This document shows positions 1 to 12,089 of a DNA stretch of 64,000 nucleotides, one piece after another. The translations under genes and the position numbers were made by a program. The notes beneath the pieces were generated by a model. The model saw nothing but the letters and a program-made list of their open reading frames with translations. It searched no databases and was not told where the DNA came from. The stretch is from Kalaharituber pfeilii (lineage: Eukaryota; Ascomycota; Pezizomycetes; Pezizales; Pezizaceae): positions 1,364,001 to 1,428,000 of the forward strand of contig WHUZ01000012.1 of NCBI GenBank assembly GCA_015179045.1, written 5' to 3'. Each line of letters opens with the position of its first letter. Positions within the stretch are counted from its first letter, which is position 1.

Positions 1-2711
1 ATGTAGTGTTTCTTGGGACTGTCCTATTTTGCACCTCCTTGCTCTCGCCGACCTATTGCAGTGGCCTAGTTGAAAAATCCCCAGAAGAGCGTGACATCAC
101 CCGATGGAATCCTTGCTCGGTGCATAAAGCTAGCAGGTGTTGATTCTGGAATGCGGTTTTCAACCGGACTGGCCTGAATGGCCTTCCACAAGAGAGTAGA
201 TGAGGAGAATTCATGCAATAGGTAGGCTGATAAGCACTGAGGAGCTAGGTATATGGTTGCAGAAAAAATGAGGAATGGAGACCGCTGGTAGGAGATGCCT
301 TGGGTTCGGGGGCCAGTGTTTCTCAGCGTGAGAGGCAGAGGGTCTTGGTTGGCGAGAAACTGCGATATCATACGGCCAGAGTCCCCCACGGGCTAATCCT
401 TTCCCAGGATCAGCCTAGCACAGATTGGAACCATGACGATGGTGTCTGGCTGATTAGCAACAGCTTCGAGGCTAGGCAGGGTTGGGCTTCCACCTCCACT
501 GTTGATGTGCCAATCAGCGTCGTGTCGTGTGAGGCTTGTTCAACAACCGGGGCATTTTTGGATACCGTGTGGGGTGCAAGCTGCTTTGGGGGTTGTCTCA
601 TTTTATTTTAGGGTTGTGGCCTTCTTGTCAACCGCTCATCTCCGACAACCTTGAAGCTGATACCTGCCTATGATAGATCTGTAGTACTCTGGCGCAAGTT
701 TGTGGAGCGACAAAACGAGATGCAAAACGCACTATGCATATTGCTGAGATTAATTGGGGGAAACCGGTGATGGGGTGATAGGCAGAACAACTCATGCATC
801 GATAGGCAATATAGAGCGATCAATATGTTATTGCCATTCCGTGACGTGCACTTGTGGAGGACAAACAGAATGTATGAAGCACTCAAGCTGAGAAGTGTAG
901 AAGTAGGGGCGGCATTGACGCAGAGGGCGGCGCTTTAAGACTGGGAATGGCACTCCCAGGGCTGCCGTCTCGACGCACGGCGTGCGAATTCTCAGCAGCC
1001 AGAGATCGCCTTTCCTCTGCCACATCGCTCGTACCTGGCGGCGCGGCCGGCGCAGTTGCATCAGTAAGAAGTATGCACGCTGCGGGCGGTTTCTACTTAT
1101 TAATGCACATTTGCCCGGCCCTGCTGCTCCTATCTGGCAGTAGAGGGCGTGGGCATACCGGGGCAGCATACGCAGGCCTCGAGCTCGAAGGGCAGACTGA
1201 TGACAGGAGAGCGCATCCGCGCAGCTTCTGGCATTCGCGAGGGCTTGCTCCCTTACGGAGAGCTATATGGAAGCTGGAAGCGCCGTCCTGATGGCAGCTT
1301 GACCGAGGCGTTATCTGTGTGCGCTACATGTTGCACATGTGAGGCATGAGATTGTAGTTGCATGCGCATTGGCAGGAGTATCTCTACAGGAGGGCATCGG
1401 ACAATGGCTGCAAGCATGGGCATCAAGTACTTGTAACTTGATGAGGCTGCAGGAAACGGGAGTCAGCCGTGTATATGGCCGGGAGAGATTTTCCCTCTTG
1501 CACCTCTGCTCATCCTGAGTAACACCATGCATCACGTGGCCGCACACACACAGCATGGATTGGCGTACGGTCTGATACGATGCGAAAGTCTAATCAAAAG
1601 CCCCCCCCCCGTAAGGCGACAGCCAAACACAGACACGCCTCACGTGCTGCCATGCTACGTCGCTAGCCCAGCGTGCCCACCTCATGCTCCACACTGTGAT
1701 GGTATCCCCCCGCCTGCAAGGCGAGCGAGCGAGCCCATGTGAAGACGAGATAAGTGGCCTGCCAGTAAGAGCCATGACTCCTTGATAGTGCTCATCTGCC
1801 CGGTCTCTCGATCTCACCAATCCCATCTACTAGGCCCGCCAGTCCTCACCCGAGCAAGTAGCTCGGCGCTGCTTGTTCCGACTGTCTGTCTGTAAATCCG
1901 CTGCTCTCGGTGGCCACTGCAACCAGACTAGGTGGCCACGGGAGTATCCTGCCTCTACCGTCACCATCCCCACCCTCTTTCATCACACTCGCTGGACCCT
2001 ATTCCCCCCTCTCCTCGCACACTAGTGATTGACCCCCCCGCGGCGCTGCTGCTGCTGCTGCTGCTGCTGCCCTGCAAATTAGGGATCTCGTGCATCGCCC
2101 GCTCCCTTGCCCCCTGCCCCCCCCGCCCCTCTGCTGCACGCAGTCGATGCTGGAGGCCGCCAACCACTGCCAGCTGTCAACCGACTCGCTGCGGCCGTTT
2201 GTCAGAAGGCCCTCTGCGCCCTACCCACCTCCCGGCAGCGAAGCACACTCATCCCACCCTGGCTGCGCGCCGGCGTCAGCGTTGCTTATTTCGTGGGCGC
2301 TGTCTCATTATTGGCATACTGGCACACTATGCCCGCAGCGGCGGGGCCCTGGCTGCAGCGCCTGGCCCACCCGGCCACCACCGCACTGAACGTGTCACCG
2401 CTGGCCCCAAAGCTCTCAAGCCCTTACATTCGGCTTGGCGGCCTAGCTCCGTCCGTTGCTCTACTTATGGAGCTAATCCCCCCCAGCCCCGGCCCTGACC
2501 ACCCTTCCCTCCCGCCAGAACTATCGCTCTTCAACGGCTGCTACAACAACCCTTCGTCAACTCCGCCGGCATCGGACTTCGATAAGTACAACAGCTCGCA
2601 CACCTACTTGCATCAACTCACGCAAAGCAGCCGCCTTCTCATGCTCAGCACACCGGTCCGAATAGAACGAACTACAGCCCGCACGCAACTTCACCAACTC
2701 CCTTGAACGCC
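1..2711. other. 5' gene-poor stretch, no gene recognised
   Basis: No open frame here resembles a known protein or shows coding character. From about 1900 to 2700 the DNA becomes rich in C and CT runs and contains a GCT trinucleotide run at 2045-2070. That pattern suits the promoter and 5' leader of the gene starting at 2712, but this is inference. A 600-base open frame at 2107-2706 is proline-, serine- and leucine-rich, begins at a non-ATG codon and is explained by the C-rich composition. Confidence 0.5.
2045..2070. repeat. (GCT)n trinucleotide microsatellite
   Basis: Eight full GCT units plus a partial one in the C-rich stretch upstream of the gene at 2712. Seen directly; it is not inside a supported coding region. 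Confidence 0.9.
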
Positions 2712-3917
2712 ATGTATATCCCGATCAGGTCCAACAAGCAGACGGCTTCTCCAGGGCACGTCATGAGCGCTCACCATATCGAGTACTACGGGTCAGAGAA
2801 GCGAGAGCATCTCAAGCCAATGTCACGTGAGCAGCACAAAGGAATACCGCCAGCTGTGGCAGCCCTGCTAGCTGTTACTGCCATCCCTGTAGCTCCTAGG
2901 AAGGCTCAGCGCAATGGTCGACCCCGAAAAACTGCTCTGGATATCTACGTGGAACGCTCCCCTCCCGAGGCTGATCATGCAGTCCTGGTGGATAACTGCA
3001 TAATCGTTGATGATATTGTCGATGACACTGGGCTGATTTTTGGCTCTCCGGTGGACAGTGAGCCTGTTGCATTCTCTAGAAGCTCTTCAAATGCTGCATT
3101 GTCTATTTTACTGAGCCCACCAGACGAATTCGACGACAAGGATTTTTGTTCCCTTTCTGTCCGCTCAGTGTCATCCGATTCTGTGCCCTCTTTGGAGGCC
3201 GATGATGCTGCGTCTACTTTCTCTTGGAGTGGACCAACTACTCCAAAGGAGCGGCCAGATAGAAAATCGCGGCCATTACCAGAGAATTGTGCACTCGACC
3301 ACCCTCTAATGTTCAACAAGGAAGCGGTGGCTGTATTATCGCAAGAGACCACTATCCCACCTCCCCAAGGTTTCCGACGTGTTCTATCATTTAGGTCGAA
3401 TCTTACAGCCTCCCTTCGAGTACTGAAAAGTGCAGCAAAAAGCTTTTCTTCATTTTCGGCGCCTCTCTTGCAGCCAGATGACTTACTTACCAGAAACATT
3501 TTCTCCAACACACCCCGGTATGCCGATGAAAAACGGCCTCGACTAAGCAAGGAGATTCCAACCCCCGCCCTGAGAAGGTACCTGAACCCGAGTACCTCCG
3601 CTAGTCAAGATACCCGCTGCACTGGCGCTATCCAGATGCAAACTTACAATCGAGTCCGGCGAGTCCCTCGACAGAAAACTCGTCCCATCCAAATGCCGCG
3701 GACGGACGAAGGGGACATGCCACGGCCTAGAGAACCAAGAGAAAATAGTGATTTTCTGCGGGTCATCGTCCTGGAAATGAACATGCGGCGAGGGGGAAAA
3801 CTGTGTGATACTGCACAGGGCAAAGCACGCTTAGTACTTCCCCCAAGGCAGGTTAGCAAGAACCCTAGGGCGATTGGGGACCTTCCTCGGAGGTGGGAAG
3901 TGTTGGCTTGTGAGTGA
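2712..3917 (+). CDS. Conserved fungal protein of unknown function (401 aa)
   Basis: Single-exon gene of 401 codons. I recognise the general pattern from uncharacterised proteins of filamentous ascomycetes but know no function. An N-terminal block (IPPAVAALLAVTAIP, about residues 47-61) is followed by a basic patch. The middle is acidic and serine-rich (DEFDDKDFCSLSVRSVSSD), which is typical of phosphorylated disordered regions. A C-terminal block, about residues 345-385, has the shape DFLRVIVLEMNMRR..GKL, then GKARLVLPPRQ, and looks like the conserved core. No signal peptide, membrane segment or catalytic motif is visible. The first in-frame ATG is 2712; a second at 2763 lies closer to the conserved N-terminal block and could be the true start. 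The upstream DNA is C-rich, consistent with a long leader. Confident as a gene; function unknown. Confidence 0.75.
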   Translation: MYIPIRSNKQTASPGHVMSAHHIEYYGSEKREHLKPMSREQHKGIPPAVAALLAVTAIPVAPRKAQRNGRPRKTALDIYVERSPPEADHAVLVDNCIIVDDIVDDTGLIFGSPVDSEPVAFSRSSSNAALSILLSPPDEFDDKDFCSLSVRSVSSDSVPSLEADDAASTFSWSGPTTPKERPDRKSRPLPENCALDHPLMFNKEAVAVLSQETTIPPPQGFRRVLSFRSNLTASLRVLKSAAKSFSSFSAPLLQPDDLLTRNIFSNTPRYADEKRPRLSKEIPTPALRRYLNPSTSASQDTRCTGAIQMQTYNRVRRVPRQKTRPIQMPRTDEGDMPRPREPRENSDFLRVIVLEMNMRRGGKLCDTAQGKARLVLPPRQVSKNPRAIGDLPRRWEVLACE

Positions 3918-4328
3918 ATTTACAGCGAAACATCACATTTAGGCGCCGGGCGCAATTTTGGTATTCGCTATTTCTGTCTCAATTCTCTTTCATTGGTGTT
4001 TGGGGTTACAAAATACTGTCGACTTTTCCTTTGTTTCTTCCCGCTTGTCTATGGTTGCATTTACGCGTGTGCAAGTTATTACCCTGCGTTAGAGCTTGAT
4101 GTGCTAGAGGAAATGTTTGATTTAACTTTGTACGTTCTGAGCTTGTGTATTTCAGACCTTTTTTCCCCGTTGTTCTGGCACAAGACTAGTTGTTATGTAT
4201 CAACATCTTGTTCTTTTCTTTTGGACAGCACAGCAGGGCTTTTCTAATCTCTATATCGCTGCTTTCCAGTTTGCTATATTATCTCACTATACATTTTTTA
4301 GTTTGATATATTTCCTCCTTCAAGCTCC

Positions 4329-4329
<1 letters not shown>

Positions 4330-4367
<38 letters not shown>
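4330..4367. repeat. 38-base poly(T) tract
   Basis: Uninterrupted run of 38 T on the plus strand, about 410 bases after the stop of the unknown gene. It could be a homopolymer expansion or the tail of an old retroposed sequence in minus orientation; no element body or target-site duplication was found. Confidence 0.9.
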
Positions 4368-4368
<1 letters not shown>

Positions 4369-4932
4369 ACCCCTTGTTCGGATTCCGAACTTCCACTGAC
4401 GTCGTCATATTTCCTTTGTTAATTTCTTTTCCTATATTCCTTTTTATACATGGACCCTGATTTCGGAAGTACAGGGGTTGGGAGATTAACCTGCGTCTAT
4501 TTCTTTTCTTCCTTTTTTCCCCTTGGGATACGTTTGGAATGATTGGTCCTTTTTCGGAAAGCATGCACGTATGCAATCATTGAATGGTGAAGGTAGATGG
4601 AGTGACAGGGTAGACAGGATTTTCTATGGAAAGGTATTCTTTTGTTTTTCTTCTGGTAGCCAATTGATATCATGGGAGGTCTATTGAATTTTGTCCTTAT
4701 AAGCTTGGTTTGCAGAAATTCATATTGCATGATGAACTGTGCCTGAATGGTCATTACATTGATGCATAAGTGCTTGCTGTACCATGTATGCCAGTCTGTA
4801 AGGTGCTTAAGAGAGAGTATGATCACGCAACGGTGTGCACGATGTCTCATGTGGTATGCCGTGGCTGTTTGCCAGGGCAGTTTGGCAGATTGATTAAAAA
4901 TTTATCTGGAAGGGTTCAGGGTATATTTGCGG

Positions 4933-4956
4933 GGCTGGCTGGCTGGCTGGCTGGCT
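4933..4956. repeat. (GGCT)6 tetranucleotide repeat
   Basis: Six perfect GGCT units in non-coding DNA. Confidence 0.9.
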
Positions 4957-7900
4957 TGCGGCCTTTCTGCTCGTCAGAGGCGTGCGCGCGGCTGCCGTGG
5001 GTGTGGTGGGGCGCTGGAGGATGGTGTGTGTCGAGAGGGGTAACTGACGTGTGTGCGTGGGCGTGTGCCCGAGGTCGGGCTTTGGTGGGAGCCTGCATCC
5101 GAGGAGATCACAGCTAGCGTACGTACTGGGGTTCCATCTTATTCCCCTTGATCCGTCCAAACAGCCTCCTAGTATCTTAGCTTCCTACGGTCTCCCCTTT
5201 ACCCCGCTATCGCCACCATCACCTTCTGGCGTTGTCATGGCCAGCATGCATTCCGAACGCAGTCCAAGAGTCATGTGTCCATCTCGGTATCCGAACCTGC
5301 AGGATGCCCAACACCCAGTATCTGAATTAATATAAATGAGAGCATTGTTTCTTCAGTCTGGATGATATTTCTTATTTGCGTGCACTCCATGGAGCTATAA
5401 GACCCATCCAGTTCTCTTTGTAATGTTGGTGAAGAGAAGATAGCAATTCAGCCCGCCTGGCAAGTTGAGAATTTTTCCTGCTACTGTATTGCATATTGTT
5501 TGTTTTTGTTTCATAGGTCATTATTTCGTTGCTCTGAACGTGATCGACAGTCATCAGTTTAACCAGTCAGAGGCAGTACACTCCAAATTTTGTTATTGGG
5601 AGTGTTACATGACACGATACATTGTATTGCGTCACTTGGGACACACTGACTTGCTAGTACTAGTGGTAGCAAGCTAGCTAGGCTGCTGGCCTCTCATGAT
5701 ACTATCATACCATGGTCAAAGAAAACCGGACTAGGCTTGATGCTTAAAGCTTCATGCATGGGTCCTCTCCCTTACATACCCCAAAACTTACTTTTGGTTG
5801 CGGGGCACACCTAATCGACTGCAAATTCTGACAACTACAGTTAGCGTTATGGTAGTTTGGGATGGTCCCGTGCACACTGAGAAGGGTAGTTCGAGCGCAG
5901 CCCTTACGAAAAGGTAGGCAAAAAAAGATTTTTCTCATTCATTTCTTTTCTCAGTTTTTTTCTTTTGTAGGGTGGGGTGGGGATAGTTGCGCCATGTATG
6001 GGGGATGCACCAAGGGGTTCATAGGAATACCACGCAGGACATGGGGTAGACCGCACAGCTGTTCAAATTCTGTGGTGCCGTGTTCCATCCTATGCCAATG
6101 CCATGGATGTCAATGACAGATGTATGTAGGTTTCTACCGGTTTAGTAGAGGGTACGTTTATCTGCATGTCTTGAGCGCGATGTGACCCAGCTGTGCAATT
6201 TCGGTATGCGAATAACGACCAGGGGAGTAAAAATTTCTATATGGACTAATATGGCGACCCTCGCAACAATTCTTCTAATGACTTGCGTACTGTTCATATA
6301 CAAGAGAAGACATTGGGCATGATATCACGCTCGCCCAACAGCTACATTACGCCACAACCGGAGCCGGCGGCACAGTTGTTCGGCGCCTTGTCTGCCTTTG
6401 CTTTTATTCTTTCCGAGTCTGCAGCAGAGTCATTATGAGCTCCTTGACATTAAACCTGTTTGAGTGATTAATATATATCTTCTTTTTTCTTCTTTCTTCA
6501 GCATTCAACCGGAAAAATGTTCCTCTAGGGATATTGCGTTGTTCACTATGGTTCTGGTGCCTTCCTTGCTCCTAGTTTATGATTTTGGAATTTGTTTCAA
6601 TAATACTTCTCTTTTTGGAGAGTTGTGCATATTTTTTGTTATCCTAGTGCAATTGCAATTATGACACGAGTCAAAGATACCCTGTAAATCGCAATATATA
6701 ATTACAGTTACGCCAATGGGATAGAAAACAGATGTCATAAGGACGCATTGTAGTTTGTCACAGATTCACCGGTAATTCATCATATAGAGGGCACTTGTGA
6801 TATTGCCGTAAATGGATTAGCGAATTGTGCCCCTGATCCGACCCTTGAAAGCAGAATCTGGCCGGTGCCGGTCCCTTGCATTATAAACTGCAGACTATGC
6901 AAAGTGCACGGGCTATACCATTAGCGGACTCCTGTGCATAGAATTGCTTGCATGATTTGTCTCGAGGCGTAAAGGTGTCGGAGCCGGGAGGTGGGTAGAT
7001 CAAGTACTGTGCCGCATAATCTGGCGAGCAAGACTCCCCCAGTCGGACTTTGTGGGTGGGTATGAACAGGCGGATCTCAACGAGGTGAGGCCTAGGGAAA
7101 CTAGAGGGACAAGTCTTCTAAGCGGAATAGAGTACTAGTATAGGAATTGCTGGCCCGAATGTGTTGATTCATATTGGCCCTCATATTGGTCAGACGGTAG
7201 TTTTGCTTAATGCTCAAGCCCATTATCCGTGCTCAAGAACAAAACCTAAGCCGAATTCTGATCCCTTGTATTCCTAAGTTCACTTAGGAAAATCCCTCTC
7301 TAGTTTGATCTACATAGAACTAACAGTCGTACACAAAGATTCTCTCTCCTTTACTGACGGGGGGGGAGGTGTTCTTGCTCGCCAGATTATGCAGCAAATT
7401 GAACGAGCCCGCGGAGAAGTATATGCGTATTTGCTCTGACCCTAGCCGCGCCACTGCGCCATGGCTACCTGCCTCTGGCCCTAAGTCCAGCCCAGTTTAT
7501 CCAGCTGTTAACTCGGGATCCGAAGCACTGGTTGAATGTCCAGATCTCAGCCACGGGACGCCTCAAGAAGTCCCTAGGAACTAACGCTGTTTAAATGCAC
7601 AACTCTCCTATAATAACCAACTACGACCATGGACTAGTCTCATACCGTGAATCGGACCTCTTTCAGCTTGGCCTGGCAAGTGCAAGCATGCATTTCATAT
7701 ATTGCTATAGCTATTATACATACTTGAAGTATTACAGCACTAACATGCTGTCCTTGGGTCACAAGACCACTTGCATAACTGTGATGTTGCGAGCTTCGGA
7801 CTCTACGTAGATAGAAGGTACAATTGCATGTATGGGTTGATAAGTTTAGATATATCGAATCTTTAGTTACTTTGGTGAGCCTGGAGGGAACCCGTGAAGT

Positions 7901-8035
7901 CGTTAAGCTTGAGCAGGGTCATGATATCTTTGCTTAGGAGTGCTAGTATAATCAGATTTTCCGGTTTTACGGTTTGCTTATGAACTTGCGCCGGGTGACT
8001 TCAGCTCATCAAGTTCAGAGAAATTGCATTAGTGG

Positions 8036-8060
8036 CATACATACATACATACATACATAC
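8036..8060. repeat. (CATA)n tetranucleotide repeat
   Basis: Six CATA units plus one base, in non-coding DNA of the gene-poor tract. Confidence 0.9.
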
Positions 8061-11000
8061 AAGTACATAAGTACATATGAGGGCTATGCAGGAACAGTTC
8101 TCTTCTACTTCCTATTCCGGCCAAATTCCGGGCGGCAGCTTCAGATTCCTAATTACTAAGCTCACTGTCATATCATAATTACGAGACCCCCCGTCGGGAG
8201 GTTCGATCTCAGATTTGCATGCGCAGCACTTCGGACCGGAGCAGTTAATTCGGAGTATTAATTTTGGGTAGGTGCAAATCCTGCAGCAATGTTAGCTGAT
8301 CATGGCCGCACTTCTGCACGACATCCCTCCGTGAATCGGATCGGCCATCTGCGTACTCTTCAACTATAGCATTGCATATACACACTTCTCCATACCATGA
8401 AGTTTTCCACTAATGCAGTCCTCAACGGCTTTCACAACGTTTTTTTTTTTTTTTCTTGTTGAAGTACTGTTTAGACGCTCAAGGCAATGGTTGATAATTA
8501 TATCCGGAGAAACTTAATCTTGCACTGGATACCTTGGAAAACAAGTGTTGGCAGCTTAGACGTTGGTCGAAACGAACCGTCAAAGGGGCAGCGGACCGGG
8601 GAGCAATGCGCAGGCGGAGAGTATAGGGGAAGAGACAGACAGATAGGGGGATAGGGGAAAGGGAGAGTGAGAGATAAATAGGATAAACTGTTGAGTTGTT
8701 CCATGTCTCGCCTTCTCACAGTTCTAGTGTGATATCTTCTCTGGACTTGGATGCACGGGCGTGGCCCTTGCTGAGAGAAAGAACATGTGGTCACCAAGCT
8801 GGCTGTACCTTAACTGCATCCCATGCATGTGCCCATGCCAGTAATATATCATTGCACTAGCCTTATAAATCATCATTTTAACATCGCATTTCCTCGATTT
8901 GATCGAAAGAACAAAGATGTTGTACTCGTATATACCCGAGGCATAGGTTATTGTCCGAGCCCGGGGGCTGCAGCTCCCGGCCCATGTAACCACTAGGATA
9001 ACTTTCGTACATGATGGCAGCTAGTTGTATGATACATGAGCTGTCGATGACAGTGCGCTAGATATTATTGGTCAGCTGAACTCCAACCTAGGTTCAACGT
9101 CAATATTTCACAATTCTCATGGATGTAAAGAGAATGCCGCAGGGGCATTTGGAAAATCTACCTGTCATGAATGTCATGTCGTCGATATTACTAACATGTC
9201 GAGTTCTTAATGCAATTGCAGTTGCAATGCGGTCTTGCAAATCGGATTGAGGCGGATATCCGCGGCACATCAGAACATCCCTAAATATACGATTGGTGAG
9301 TAATTTGCAATGGCCTATGGAATGGCATGACTGGATAGGTTTTGCTGGATGGGTACCCTGACCCCTTGAATATCGCACGTTGCAGATCTGTGCACCGTGA
9401 GGATGAAGTAAGTACTGGCCAATGAGAAGGGTGGTTCGTCATATGCAACGCGTAATCATTCAAGCGTGGTCATTACTCCACAACAGAGCTGAGTGGCATG
9501 CATATATAAGCTAGCTGTGGCGGCCTGGTGAGACCTGGACAGTGCACTCTCTCGTCAGGCTTCACTCATACCGCACCAGCCAACCGACCCAGTACCATGC
9601 CCATGGAGGCTGCAGGTCTCACCCCCGTTTAGTTGCATTAGCTTCCAGTACAGCTGGATGTTTTGATACTCACATCCCACATATGTGCCCTCCTCTAAGC
9701 TCAAAGTTCCTTCTCTATATTAATAGACTCCGTCGATAATGCCAGCACAGGGGAGATCGTGTGTTGACAGGGTGGACAGATCGATCGATGAATTGATTGT
9801 AAGGTTGTTATGTGTACAGTGACATCAGACAAATGCATATGGTTTTACGTGATCCCAACTTCAGGGTCTCACACAGGTTCTAGGGTAGTCTCATAACAGT
9901 GTTCACGGGACATGAAAGGTGCCACAACCCTAGGACCTAGTGCATATATTCCATGCACAAAGGCGGGGAATATAAACTCGGCCCGGCCTGGCCGTGGCGG
10001 ACTGGTGGGCTGCCAGTCGACATTGCAATTGGTAGGGTCGGGCCGGCGGGGATGGTGGTGACATCGCAGGTTTGGATGAGGCTATTGCAAAAAGGTCCTG
10101 ATCTTGACATATGAGTTTTTCTCACCACACATGGACGTGGGGACCATGGAAATTGTTTGATTGACTGGCAGAAGTTATCATTCTTAAGTGGATGAGCCGG
10201 GTCCGCATCGATAGGGATCGGTCGATCGATAGATTGAAGCAATCAGCGAGCAGTGGCGGCAGTCACAATGGAGCTCCTACAGCTGTTACCGAAGTTTCGA
10301 AGTCTTGTGAAGGTAGTGTGAAGCTGCGTAGGATTCCTATCATGTTTCTATCAATTGCAACTTGCCCCCGGCCAATATGAAATTTTATAGCTGTAGTTTA
10401 AATTCTGGATAGAACTCAAGCTCATTTCCTGTCTAATTCCTCTTCTGGTCAAGCTTTCTGAAGAGTAGGTCTTCCTAAAAGTTCCACTTCCCGTGCCTCT
10501 ATGCTCTATAGATCTATGGCGGCATAAGTATCATGAAGCACTACTGATATGAGTGTACTTACATGTAGCGATTGATACATCCCTCCCGTATTCAGGTGTG
10601 ATTCTCTAAATTGACATCAATCCATATATGATCCACGTGAGAAGTGACTAGCTCTTGATTGAGGAGCTGAATGTAGGTTTGCTGATTTGGCGATCATAAT
10701 ATCCCTGCTTTTGCACTTGGGCAAAGTGCAGGGGTCGTTCATGTACCCCGCAATAGAGGAGAGAGGTGGGACGTGACTCCAAGAGATTGGATAGAGATGA
10801 TGCGATACTCTCACCCAATAGTCAGGTATGATATGCTCCGCACCTTGACGAGCCGCAGTGCATGCATGGATGATTGATGCTCTCAATCTGACGATAGCCG
10901 TTGAAACGGGCAATTATTTGAGACTCGCTCTCGTGGTTTTTCGCAAAGTTAACTCACCTATTATTCTTCGATTGATCATCCAATGTCTGCTGGATTACTG

Positions 11001-12089
11001 ACATGTGATACTGACTGGGTACAACGCGCATCGGAGCATAACCTATAATCAATTAAAGCAATTCGCCGAAGTCTTCAATTAAAGCGCCTTGGAAAATCAA
11101 AGGGCATCTGGTCAATGTCAGCTGTCCGCTTTCTGACAACAATTTATGGAAGATTTTGATAAGCCTCGATGCTCACGCCCTGGCTTACATGCCCTACTTC
11201 TTGGTGAGGCAGGTGGTGAATCGCCTTAATATTGCACCCGCTGCTACTTCCGAAGACCAATCCCTTCGTTAGCACATGCAAACAGTTTTCCACCTTGTAA
11301 TTATTGACTCCCGACTTGGCCTCGGTTTAGCCAAATAAAGAAGCCAGAGTTTGAGCTCTGCGTTTACAATTTTGCAACACATGATTTGAAATATGCCTAG
11401 CCTTCCAGGAATAGTTAGCAGCCCCCATTGATATGACGGTGAGAGAAAGTAGGAGAGCTATCATAGCCAGTCCCACTTCAAATGTTCAGGGTATTGCTTC
11501 ATTAACCCTAACAATTTTGTAAGACAGAAAGGCAATTCAGGTTACTCTGCAGCCCTGCAGATGCGAACTGGCCTCCAACCTGCAGACCAAGGATGTATGA
11601 TACTGCGTACCTTATCATATGCACACGTGAGCAAAAAAGGCATGAAGTACTTTCTCTGCTTGTAACTGTGCATGCATCTATGGGCCTGCAGTACTTGATG
11701 CGCTGGTATTGGCTTGCGCTCTACTGTGCCCCACATTCATAGCCCTCATAGATAAACAAGGAGCCACTTGTGCTTCTTTACTCATGGGTTCGCACCCTGG
11801 TCTAGTAGTCTCTCCCCCGCAATTGTCCGGCACAGCTCGTTAACTACGGCCAGAACAATTCAAACCAGACTAGTCTAATTCACCGCATCCTCTCATCTTG
11901 CTGACTGCAAATGAGCAAAACAAATGGTATAACGTAAAGGTAACCGCGCACTCCAACCAAAGGCTATCCAAACTACGCCAGTCAAACATTTGACGAGGCA
12001 ATCGAAAAACATCAAGTTGCAAAAAAGCCAATAACTCTGTGGTACCCAGTTTACCAGGGTCACCGGGACGCCGCTGATCAATCTGCCGC

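Larger units (their letters stand above)
3918..12089. other. 8.2-kb gene-poor tract
   Basis: No open frame longer than about 110 codons has coding character, and I could not assemble a spliced gene from shorter ones. The tract lies between the 3' end of the unknown gene at 2712-3917 and the 3' end of the IRS4-like gene, so it contains no promoter demanded by either neighbour. It holds a 38-base T run, a GGCT run and a CATA run, listed separately. Short frames near 7369-7584 and 9937-10242 were inspected and not supported. A non-coding RNA or a decayed element could be present, but nothing shows it. Confidence 0.55.

Noticed and set aside
2107..2706. 200-codon plus-strand frame
   Set aside because: Non-ATG start, proline/leucine-rich from C-rich DNA, no recognisable motif, and it overlaps the probable leader of the gene at 2712.
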